A DNA stretch of 64,000 nt from Copromyces sp. CBS 386.78 (taxonomy: Eukaryota > Ascomycota > Sordariomycetes > Sordariales > Sordariaceae): positions 1 to 64,000 of the forward strand of contig MU839140.1 of NCBI GenBank assembly GCA_030685235.1. Direction: 5' to 3'. The notes under the pieces were generated by a model, which saw only the letters and a program-made list of their open reading frames with translations, ran no database searches and was not told the origin of the DNA. This document shows positions 54,460-64,000 of this stretch, one piece after another. Positions within the stretch are counted from its first letter, which is position 1, and the number at the start of each line of letters is the position of its first letter. A program made the position numbers and the translations under genes.

Positions 54460-54521
54460 TACTAGATGTGTTAAATTGCTTGTGTGTTAGATAAATCCCA
54501 CTTGAGTGAGATAAAGCGGTA

Positions 54522-55680
54522 CTTACAAGCAGTCGCACAAAAGACACCGTGGCAGCATGACTACAACCCAAACTCTGGTCAAGGTCGGCGTCTAATAGCT
54601 GCAAGGTCGAAAAGGAGGGGGAATGAGGGGCATTTTGGAGGGAGGTAGCATGGGCAGGACGGAAAGTGTTGGTTGGGCATCTTTTGTTGCTCATGCTGCA
54701 TATTTGCTTCGAGCCTCATCTACCTGCATGTCTCGGACGAAAAGACGGAGGGAAGATTGTAGTTTGAACGTGGGAGAGTCCTGCCGGGAACAAGTGCTGT
54801 TCTTTTTATAAGAAGTGAAAGTTGGCCGGGGCAATTCATATCGGTGCCCCACCAACAGAAGCTTCGACTCGATCAAGTCCCCCGCTGTATTTTTCAGAAA
54901 AAGAAGCATTTCTGTTGGCGGCTGCACTTCTCTGCACTTGCTGCCCGTCTGTCTGCCTGCTGTCAATCAACTGCTGGTTGCCGTACAGGCTGCACTGCAT
55001 CGTTCTTGCCTCGCACTGCATGACCACCGACGGACAAAGAAGTTGAGAAGGAGAAAGAAAGAAAAAGTCCCAAAACCAGAAAGCACGGGCCACTTTTCTA
55101 GTCAACTTGCACACCCCCTGGCACAACCACTCCATTATCGGCACCAGCTTCCTTCCTTGTCTCACCCCTTGCTCGCAGCCGCTGGGATCCTTGCTGGTCG
55201 ACGACGGCGTGCATCGATTTCCCAGGAGAAGCCCAGCGAGAAGGAGAGCGCAAGAGTCTGACGCATTGACAGGTCCGGTGCTGGCCCATTGACAGCCCAG
55301 CCAGTCCCGTCAGTCTTCTGTGTCTTTTGGGAGTCCGTCCAGTCAGTCTGCAGTTGTCATCGAGTGGACTCTCTTTTCCCTCTCCATACTGGAACACTAC
55401 CTAACCCAACCAACTCCTTCAGGTTCCTGAACCTCCTCCCTTGTTCCTTTTTCTTCTTTTCTCTATCCAACTCCTCCTTTTCCCCCTCCATTCCTCCTTC
55501 CTACCAGGTCGCCTCGTCTCCTTCTTCAGTTCCAATCCAACAGACGACGACCTCCTACTCTACCTTGGCTGTATAGATCTCTACAATACCTACATTAACC
55601 TTCTAATACCCACCCTTATCGGACAAAAGGCAGCGACAGCACATACACTCCAGCACATCAGCCCGTCGTCAACCGCCAAG
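54522..55680. promoter_or_regulatory. Upstream region and leader of tps2
   Basis: 1.16 kb from the transposon end to the tps2 ATG. Two CCCCT words (55115-55119 and 55165-55169) match the stress-response element read on the opposite strand (AGGGG). Given that trehalose genes are stress-induced in fungi this is suggestive, but such 5-mers arise by chance. The 200 bp before the ATG are pyrimidine-rich, as in many fungal leaders. Confidence 0.4.
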
Positions 55681-58600
55681 ATGTCGCAGAACCAGAACAC
55701 TCCGGCCAACGCGGCCCAGGCCCAACAACAAGCACGAGGACAACAGCACCACATCGCGATACCCCGACCAGAAGCACAGCGGACAGAATCGTCTCTCCCC
55801 GGCCATTTGCGCCCCTCGGTCATCAACGTGCCCGTCACTCCGGGAATCCACCGCGGCGCCTACGAAGAAGAGCTCACCGACTTGCCCCCAAGCCCCCAGG
55901 GTGCTGGCTACTTTGCCAGGCGGATCGACGAGCACGATATTGCCCAGTCTCCAGGCCCCGTGCTCCTCGACGAGACGGGAAGCGTTGACAAGCAGCTCGC
56001 GGTGGGTGCCGATGCCGGCAAGGACTACATGCGCCGTCTGAGCACGGCCGTGACGGGTGCCGCGCGCCCTGTGGGCATTGACCGCAGAGACTCCATCTCC
56101 GACATCCGGGACAAGTTCCCCAATCTCTCGCTCAGCGGCAACATCATCTCGGCCACCTTTACCATCCCCTACCTGCTCAAGTATAACAAGGGCAGCGGCG
56201 AAAAGGGCACCGCGGGTTCCTGGGTAAGTTCTAATCCAAAGTGGGAATAAACAGTGGGGCTGATGTCATGATGCGCAACCAAACAGGATCTGAAACCCCG
56301 CCGGGGACAGTCGGCGCTTTTCGATTCGTTTTCGTACCTCTCCTCCGATGAAGTCCCATGGAATCACACGGTTGTCGCCTGGACTGGCGAGATTGAGGAG
56401 GTCAAGTCGGCCCAGCAGGCCGACAACGCTCCTGCTACCACGGTGGGCGCGACCTCTCTCAACCCCCTTTCCCGCCCTGTGCCCATCGATGGCAACTGCA
56501 CCCCTCCGGCCACCCCTACGGCAGACGGCCTCTGGATCCCCAAGGAAGACATGCACTTGCTAGAGCACCAGCTGTCGCACGACCATAGGATCAAGACCGT
56601 CCCTGTCTGGCTCGCCGACGATATCGAGGGTCACGACGATGGAATCCGGCTGAAGGACCAGGCTCGTTGGAGACGCTACGCCGAGCACTCGCTCTACACC
56701 CTTTTCCACTACAAGCAGAACGAGCCCGCCGATGGCCGCGCCGAGAGAATCCAGTGGGCCGACTACTACCGCATGAACCGCAAGTTCGCCAACAAAATTC
56801 TCGAGAACTACAAGCCCGGCGACATCGTCATTGTACATGATTACAACCTGATGCTTTTGCCTAGCATGCTGCGTCAGCGCGCTCCCCAAATGTACATTGC
56901 CTTTTACCTGCACTCGCCCTTCCCCAGTTCCGAGTTCCTGCGCTGCCTTCCCAGGAGAAAGGAAGTCCTGGAGGGCGTGTTGGGCTCCAACCTGGTCGGA
57001 TTCCAGAGCTACAGCTACTCGCGCCACTTTTCAAGCTGCTGCACACGCGTCCTTGGCTTCCCCTCCGATACCACCGGAGTCGAGGCCTACGGTGTGCGTG
57101 TCGAGGTCGGCGTCTTCCCCATTGGTATCGATGCTATCAAGGTCGCTGCCGCTGCGTGGAAGGAGACCGCCACGGCCAAATACCAGGCGCTCAAGCAGCT
57201 CTACGGTGACAAGAAGCTCATTGTCGGCCGTGATAAGCTGGATAGTGTCCGTGGTGTTGCTCAGAAGCTCATGGCTTTTGAGCGCTTCCTCGAGCTCTAT
57301 CCCGAGTGGAGGGAAAAGGTCGTTCTCATCCAGGTCACCTCGCCCACTAACATTGAGGAGGAAAAGGAGGATTCCGAAAACAAGATCTCGAGCCGTGTCA
57401 ACGAGCTTGTCATGAAGATCAACGGCATGTATGGCTCGCTTAGCTTCTCTCCCGTCCAGCATTATCCCCAGTATATCTCGCAGGATGAGTACCTTGCTCT
57501 CCTCCGTGCTGCCGACATTGGTCTCATCACCTCGGTCAGAGACGGCATGAACACGACCTCGATGGAGTACATCATCTGCCAGCGAGAGAATGCTGGTCCT
57601 CTCATTCTCTCCGAGTTCAGCGGTACTGCTGGCTCTCTGAAGGATGCCATTCACATCAACCCCTGGGATCTTACCGATGTTGCCAAGCAGATTAACAATG
57701 CCCTCACCATGTCGAAGGAGCGCCGCCAGAGTATCCAGAAGAGCTTGCTCGAGCACGTCACCAACAAGAACGTCCAGTTCTGGACTGCCGGTCTCCTGCG
57801 TCGCCTGGTTAGCGTTCTCGCCAACAGGAGAGATGTTGTCGCCACTCCCCTGCTCGACCGCGCCACCATGCTCCAAAAGTACCAGACGGCCAAGAAGCGT
57901 CTGTTCATGTTCGACTACGACGGCACCCTCACACCTATTGTCAGGGAACCTAGCGCCGCCGTCCCGTCAGAGCGCCTTTTGCACAGCATCAAGTCTCTGG
58001 CGGCCGATCCCCGGAACGCCGTCTGGGTCATTTCCGGCCGTGACCAGGAGTTCCTTCAGCAGCACCTCGGCCACATTACCGAGTTGGGCTTCAGTGCAGA
58101 GCATGGTAGCTTCATGCGGCACCCGGGCTCGACGGAGTGGGAGAACCTCGCCGAGAAGTTCGATATGGGCTGGCAGGCTGAGGTTCTGGAGGTCTTCCAG
58201 AAGTACACGGACAAGACACCAGGTTAGTTTTGCATGATTCTCTACTCTACAAAACATCAGCTAACATGACGACAAACAAGGTTCCTTCATTGAACGCAAG
58301 CGTTGCGCCCTCACCTGGCATTACCGTCTCGCCGATCCCGAGCAGGGTGTCCACATGGCTCGCGACTGCCAAAAGGAGCTCGAGACTACCGTTGGTCGCA
58401 AGTGGGACGTTGAGGTTATGGCGGGCAAGGCCAACCTTGAGGTGCGTCCCACGTTCATCAATAAGGGCGAGATCGCGAAGCGCCTCGTGACCGAGTACAA
58501 CGCCGAGCTCAAGGCCCTTGTTGCCTCGCACTCTGGCTCGCCAGAGGAGGCGGGTTCCGAGAAGCTCGAGTTCGTGCTCTGCATGGGTGATGATTTCACC

Positions 58601-58882
58601 GACGAGGACATGTTCCGCAGCCTAAACGTACTATCGGCCTCTGGCGAGGACGCCGAGGTTAAGCCCGAGAACTGCTTCACCGTTACGGTGGGCGCCAGCA
58701 CCAAGATTACCCTGGCTAGGTGGCACTTGCTCGAGCCCGAGGATGTGATTGAGTGCGTGGCCCTCCTCGCTGGCGTTGGTAGTGCTGGCGCTGGCGCGAG
58801 CGGCGGCGTGCTCTCTATGGGAGAGGTCAACCTTGCGGCGTTGAGCGCGGTGGAGGACCACATCCCTGAGGGTCAGAAGTAA
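55681..58882 (+). CDS. tps2: Trehalose-6-phosphate phosphatase with N-terminal synthase-like domain (Tps2/OrlA type)
   Basis: Dephosphorylates trehalose-6-phosphate to trehalose; cytosolic, in the trehalose synthase complex. Exons are 55681-56223, 56287-58222 and 58281-58882; introns are 56224-56286 (GTAAGT..AACAG) and 58223-58280 (GTTAGT, GCTAAC branch, ACAAG). Product 1026 aa. An N-terminal Gln/Pro-rich extension of about 150 residues precedes a GT20 glycosyltransferase-like domain (PVWLADDIEG, VIVHDYNLMLLPSMLR, LHSPFPSSE, SVRDGMNTTSMEY). The C-terminal HAD phosphatase domain has motif I FMFDYDGTLTP (Asp724, Asp726), VISGRD and motif IV GDDFTDEDMF (Asp930). In this family the GT20 part usually acts structurally rather than as an active synthase. 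Length and order match fungal Tps2, not the shorter Tps1. Confidence 0.95.
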
Positions 58883-60936
58883 GGAGTGTGCCAAAAGCAA
58901 GCAAAAAGGGAAAAGTCGTGTCTGGGATGGGATTTGGGAGCGATTTTAGATGTGTTGTATCGGTCACCAGTGGCTGGCTGGGCTGGGCTGGGACCGTTTT
59001 CTTTATGTTGATTGTGTTGATATTTCGGCGAGGCCAGGCCTGACTGTAGGCCGGTAATATGTGTATCTGGTTCCGCGTTGCATTCTCCATGTTGAGCGAT
59101 GATGTTGAAGAGCATAGATAAAGATGATGGGTTATAGGTAGACGGAGATTGTGTCATGAGTTAATCGGAGTTGGAACAAGTTTTTGTGTTTATGCCGACT
59201 ACTTATGATGAACAATCTATTCACAGCACGCCGTCCTAATTTTACTGTTCATTGTGATTTTGTATGCTCAAGTGTGATGTCCCAAGTGGGACCAGGGGAT
59301 AAAGGGGTACCCAGTTCCGGTTTCGAGCCAAAGTGGATCTCGAATCTGAAGCTATTCCCGTGTCTTGGCATTTGCTTGGCATTCGAAACGCAGCACTCGG
59401 GTTCGTGCTTTCTCCTATCTGCCCGCCCGCCCGTTGTTTCATCAGTAACTCTTTCTTTTCCTCACTTTTCCTCCCTCACCGCAATTTTCTCTTTTGACAA
59501 TAGAGGATCCCTCGCGAACTGCCTAGTCTGCCTTCCGCTCGTTATCTTTGCATTGATACGCACACATGGACAATGGCGCAGTAGAAACTGTCAATGCTTT
59601 CGATAGAGATGAGTATGACCATCACTGACGGCCCTTTTTTTTTATCTTTTTTTTTTTTAAACCTGTCAAGGCTGTGCGAATACTCGTCAAAACTCTTAAG
59701 GCTCCAAACCTTTCTCTCCTCGAACCATCTCTCCCCCTGGACCAGCCCTTCCAGTCTTCAGACAGACCTAACCTAATCAACATCATGCATCATCTTCACC
59801 CTCTTTGCGTCCACTCCCAACAACTAACAGCCTTATATTTGTTGTCCTCCCCCTCCTCCAAACAGCTAAGGTATCCAGCACCTCGCACGTCTCGTTCAAG
59901 TTGAACCCGAAGAAGAAGGCCATGCTCAACCTCTCCTTTCCCGGATGATCTTGCCTTGATATCCCCCCTGGGAAGATGTTGTTGTTGTTGAGAAGGTGAA
60001 GCCGAGAGGGGTCCGGTCATCCCGTCCGGATCGCATACCCCAGACAGGTCTATATGCCTGTTCTGGATCTCGGGTATCTTGCTGATTGCACAGTATCGAT
60101 GGATCGAGCGGCAGCTTCCACCGACCGGCATCTTTGATTATAAGAGGGAAGAGTGTCACTCCTCCATTTGGACACCGAGGTGAGGCAGAAATGCAATACA
60201 AATCAAGAGTAAAGATTTTAAAGTCATCTAACAAGTCTTGAAGACATTCATCTTGAAGCAAAAGGATGGTAAAGGTTGGCATATTTGTGAGTCCTCCCAG
60301 AGAGGAAGACAGGGAATGACATGGCTTAGCTGGGTGATAACTGACAAGGGATTAGGGTTCCCAAAGCAGCAGATCATGCCGTTACCAATTGGGCATGCAG
60401 GGACAGTTGGGACCCCTTCGATAGTGATTATGCCGCCATACGTGCTGGAACAGCTCGGTTATCCCGATCAATGCTCACAGGACCTGACATGATTTTATAC
60501 TGGAGGTTTTCCCTCCATTGTTGACAACCCCTTACGCCAAGTGGGGCCATCACCAAACCACCTCGGTCAAGTTCACAGCGAGCTATATCGCACTAACGCT
60601 GACTAACAAGCATCATTCGGTGATACGACTGCCGAAGCCAAGCACCCAAGGGAACACGACGTTCCCCCGCACATGACTTGCCCGGTTCGTGACCAGTCGA
60701 CTTGGTGCGACATGGGGAACTGTCCGGTTCTGCTGTTAACTTGAGGCCTTCTCCTCCTCTTCTTGTTGGGTGCTGCATCTTCCCCTCTTACAACATCTTG
60801 GTTGCTCTCTTACAACTCCCACCATCAATCTCCGTTCGAACATCATCTTCTTCCAAAACTTGCTCGCAACACCAACAACCACTCCAGTCTCGCATCCAGT
60901 CACCCCTCACCAAAAAAACAACAACCACCCGCAACA
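58883..60936. other. Intergenic region
   Basis: No supported gene. A short frame before 59950 ends SFKLNPKKKAMLNLSFPG and follows a possible splice acceptor, so a small or decayed gene near 59570-59950 cannot be excluded. A T-run lies at about 59635-59660. Confidence 0.5.
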
Positions 60937-62114
60937 ATGACCACCGCGTCCTCCTCTTCAGTCCCAGTCCCCGTCCCCCCAAAAGGCGTCTGGGTCCCCT
61001 CCCCCACCTTCTTCACCCGCTCCTCCCCCTCCACCTTCTCCCCAACCCAACCAGCAGTCGACTACGCCGCCCAAACCGCTCACACGCTCTTCCTCGCCCG
61101 CTCAGGAATCACCGGCGTCGTCTTGTTGGGCTCAACAGGCGAAGCAATGCATCTTTCGCGCACCGAGCGCTCTGAACTCGTCCGCTCAGTCCGCCAGGGT
61201 CTCGACGAAGCTGGCTTTGACAACATAAAATTTCCGATAATGGCGGGGGTGTTGACGAACGGCGGGGTGGAAGAGACGGTGCAGTGGTTGGATGATTATA
61301 AAGAGGCGGGGGCGCAGTTTGGGTTGGTGCTGGTGCCGGGGTATTTTGGACAGAGAGAAACAAGTCAGGAGGGCATTGTGGATTGGTTTGGGGAGGTGAT
61401 TAACAAGACGAAGATGGAGAGTATTGTGGTTTATAATTATCCGGGCGTGACGAATGGGGTGGTGTTGGAGCCGGAGGGGTATAGGGCGTTGGCGCTGAGG
61501 AATGAGAGGGTTGTTGGGTGTAAGATGTGAGTACCTACTGTATTTTCCTAGTGAGCTTGACTGATGTTGCGGTTTGTTATGGGCACCGAAGGAGCTTGAA
61601 GGTGGATGCGGTCATGGCAGGCACAGATTTGGGCAATAAGAAGAAAAAGACATGCTAACACCCAAGGTCGACCGACAGGTCCCACGGCAACATCTCGCAC
61701 CACCTCCAAGTCTCTCTCGACCCCGAAATCAACCACGAGCGCTTCCGCGTCTTTTCCGGCTTCGGTCAACAACTCGGTCCCATTGTGCTATTCGGCGCAG
61801 CCGGCGTCATCGACGGCATGTCAGCCTACTACCCCAAGACCGTCGTGCGGCTCTTCGAGCTAGCGCAGAAGGACGACCTCAGACCGTCGGAGAAGGCAGA
61901 GCTGAACAAGTTGCAATATGTCGTGAGCAAGGCGGAGGAGTTTATCGTCAAGTACGGCTTGAAGGGAATCAAGGAGGCGACGTATAGGGTTGCGGGCTTT
62001 GGAGATGTGGAGGCGGCGAGGGTGCCGGTTGTGGGCAGGATGGGGGAGAAGGAGTGGGAGGAGGGGAAGAGGAGGTTTTTGGGGGAGATTGACGAGGTTG
62101 AGAAGCGGCTTTAG
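60937..62114 (+). CDS. DapA-family aldolase/lyase, one intron
   Basis: Class I aldolase of the dihydrodipicolinate-synthase family. Exon 1 is 60937-61526, the intron 61527-61678 (GTGAGT, GCTAAC branch, GACAG; 152 bp) and exon 2 61679-62114, giving 341 aa. Active-site features are GSTGE (65-69), YNYPG with Tyr166 and the Schiff-base Lys196 in GCKMSHG, which straddles the splice junction. Filamentous fungi make lysine by the aminoadipate route, so a biosynthetic DHDPS is unlikely. Fungal members include 4-hydroxy-2-oxoglutarate-type aldolases and the 2-keto-3-deoxy-galactonate aldolase of galacturonate catabolism; I cannot choose between them. No pathway neighbours are present. Upstream frame lacks ATG, so the start at 60937 (acaATGa) is preferred. 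Confidence 0.88.
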
Positions 62115-63597
62115 TTACTATGGACAGGAAGGCAAAGAAAGCATTGAAGGAGGAGGTGGTTGGTATCGGCAGGTTAGTGAATATTATGTCTCTCAACACG
62201 GGAGCAAAACAACCATAGAGGTAACGACCATCTACCCATCTACTTGTATCCACCTCGGTTCAACACCATACAACCCAACAGCAACATAAAATTCACACAC
62301 ATCTACATGGGCATCTCCATCCCCGGCAGGTAGCCACCATTAGGCATTAACGGTGATATGGGTGAATTCCCAGTGCCGATTATATGGATATCGGAGGTGG
62401 GATTTCCAAGCTTTTTGTCAGGTACTCAGGATCAGGATCAACGTGCTGTCCACTCTTGTATGGTGTCGTGTGAAATGGCGAGGAATGAAGGAGTGGGTGT
62501 TATGCGTTTGGTCATCCAGGAGTGAAGATGAGTCTGGAATCTCTTGTTAGCCCGGTAACTGCATTGAGATGGTCTGGTGCGGGAGGTGAACTTGGCCGGA
62601 TCGTGAGTGTGGTTGCTGGAGTCGTGGAGTTTGTGCAAGTATAAAGTGTCGGGTGAATGATGTCTAGAACGAAGAGTGCCAAGACGGACATAGGGAAAGG
62701 AGCCTAGCCGTCCATGACAGAGAGGCAGACGCTGGTATATCTGTGAGTCGAGGACAAAGCCAACACTCGCCGCTGCTGCAGCTTCTCTCCGCCCTTGATT
62801 TTGAAGCAGAATATTGAAACACGGAGCATTGATGCCGGTTTGTTAGAGGGACAGGGAGTGAGTTACAGAAGGACGGTGAAAATACTGTGTGGTGTTAAGG
62901 CAGGAGGGAGATGGTGTATCAAAAGGCACGGGGAAAGACTTTGTTCAGACTGAGAATTCTAGCCATGGCTTTGGACGATTTTCATTTAGCTGCTTACCTA
63001 CCTATGGCCATTGGGTCTCAATTGTTGCCCAATATTCGTAACATGAAGTGGCCGGCGCCCATTTGTCTGATGCTATCCAATGTGATATCGTCGTTTGCAG
63101 CCACGAGCAAAGAGTGGTAGGCCTCGTGCATATACGATGTCAGCTTGAAACCAGTAAACAAGTGTTAAATAAACTGGGATCCCATTCAAGAGGTTAAGAT
63201 TCCCTTTCCTCGACATTGTCATCCCTTCAACATCTTCTGCTAGCTGGCAAGGGTTTTTCATCTCCACGCCGTGTTTGCCTGGCCCACAACGTGTGCAAAC
63301 GTCCTTCATTCTTTGTATGACTGTCTCTCAAACGGATGATTGCCTCCTAAAACCCTCAAAGTGTTTGCAGCTTCTGCCGACTGTTTTCTGTTGGCCTGAC
63401 TCACCAAGAACAGATCAAACGCTGGAGGATCTCCACCCTTCTTCTTCCCACACACGCAACCTCACTTCTTCTCCTGCCCCCTCCTCCGCCGCAGCAACAC
63501 CTTCTACCTCTCACCGTCCACTCGCCGCACTCAGCGATAACTCTCACCACATACGCGCGCAACTGCCTCATCGAAGAAAGCATCTAGGAACCGCATC
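62115..63597. other. Intergenic region
   Basis: No supported gene in 1.5 kb; short ORFs only. The last 200 bp are C/T-rich leader-like sequence ahead of the next gene. Confidence 0.6.
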
Positions 63598-64000
63598 ATG
63601 GCTTCCCGGCAACACAACTCCCAAATTACTCAGCCCATGGGCAAAGCGGCAATGGGCCGTCAAGTCGCCGAGCCCATCGTCGCCTCTGAGGAGTACATGC
63701 GGTATCTGACCAAGCTGATCCCAACAACAACCGAACTCGTCAAGGCTGGATTCATCATGGCCCCTCTCACGAAGCAGGAGCTTCAGGCCAAGGTCAAATG
63801 CAAGAAATGCATGAAGAAATGTGAGTGTCTCACTTATCTTCACACGTAAAGGTTACCTTATCGGTGAACCCGTTGCTGACTTTTCGTTCACTACCTCTAG
63901 GCACGAAACCCGATCGCCCACCTAGAACCTCTTCTTACGTCGGCGAGGGCTCCGGTTCCGGCAACTTGACGAACGGATCTGGAAAACAGGCAGAGACCAG
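63598..64000 (+). CDS. Possible RNA exonuclease (REX1/REX3-like), 5' end only
   Basis: Starts at the ATG at 63598 (catcATGg). Exon 1 ends at 63820; the intron is 63821-63900 (GTGAGT, TTGCTGAC branch, CTCTAG); exon 2 continues off the window as CTKPDRPPRTSSYVGEGSGS. The N-terminal 75 residues contain ELVKAGFIMAPLTKQELQ and then Cys68, Cys71 and Cys75. This resembles, from memory, the helical segment and short Cys motif that precede the DEDD exonuclease domain in fungal REX3-type proteins. The nuclease domain would lie beyond the window, so the call is tentative. The gene structure itself is well supported. Confidence 0.55.

Larger units (their letters stand above)
42591..54519 (+). mobile_element. 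Pogo-like (Tc1/mariner superfamily) DNA transposon, split by a gypsy element
   Basis: The ends are 30-bp inverted repeats: 42591-42620 begins CCGCTTTATCTCATTTAAG, and 54490-54519 reads as its complement with two mismatches, both C/T transitions. Both are flanked by TA (42589-42590 and 54520-54521), the target site of Tc1/mariner/pogo elements. Removing the internal LTR retrotransposon leaves about 3.9 kb. On the plus strand at 44870-45480 lies a decayed DDE-type transposase. The left part is RIP-mutated; the first and last 100 bp are less so. Non-functional. Confidence 0.85.

Noticed and set aside
57031..57876. 281-aa ORF antisense to tps2
   Set aside because: Shadow of a well-supported gene with strong codon bias.

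Overview
The window reads as a chromosome segment from a filamentous ascomycete, most likely a Sordariales species of the Neurospora/Sordaria type. The genes are eukaryotic, with short GT-AG introns (48-152 bp) that carry CTRAC-like branch sites. Microsatellites are abundant. Two long AT-rich tracts (about 130-5760 and 42620-54360) show the extreme C-to-T/G-to-A decay left by RIP (repeat-induced point mutation). Two 10-N assembly gaps (10896-10905 and 28510-28519) show it is a draft assembly. The genus call is inference; no database was consulted.

Layout. 1-5760: RIP-mutated repeats, including a dead LINE with recognisable endonuclease and reverse-transcriptase motifs. 5760-12800: gene-poor, with a small two-finger C2H2 ORF and two tRNA-derived SINE-like relics. 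12800-39080: gene-rich core, in order: MutY adenine glycosylase (+), an orphan MutY iron-sulfur fragment (+), mitochondrial ABC transporter Atm1 (-), a KIF22/Kid-type kinesin (-), Aim24 (+), a deaminase-fold protein resembling the OTT_1508 family (-), a Ser/Gln-rich zinc-finger protein with an in-frame stop or a tiny intron (+), an O-methyltransferase-like protein that lacks the usual catalytic His (+), and a GFA/CENP-V-fold zinc protein (+). 39080-41786: gene-free and microsatellite-rich. 41787-54519: a transposon cluster. 55681-64000: trehalose-6-phosphate phosphatase (+), a DapA-family aldolase (+), and the start of a REX-like gene (+) that runs off the window.

The most informative structure is the transposon cluster. 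A pogo-like DNA transposon (30-bp TIRs at 42591-42620 and 54490-54519, TA target site, DDE-domain remnant at about 44870-45480) is split by a Ty3/gypsy LTR retrotransposon on the minus strand (46464-54454, two 232-bp LTRs, 5-bp target duplication CACTC). The retrotransposon is in turn split by a 579-bp non-autonomous element (48461-49039) with long TIRs and an 8-bp target duplication. The innermost element is not RIP-mutated although everything around it is, so the order of events can be read: pogo, gypsy, RIP, MITE. Just outside lies a fourth element (41787-42358) with perfect or near-perfect 91-bp TIRs, a likely 9-bp target duplication and what looks like a captured coding fragment.

The host genes are mostly housekeeping and do not form one pathway. 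One loose link is that MutY needs a 4Fe-4S cluster and Atm1 supports maturation of extramitochondrial Fe-S proteins; their adjacency may be chance.
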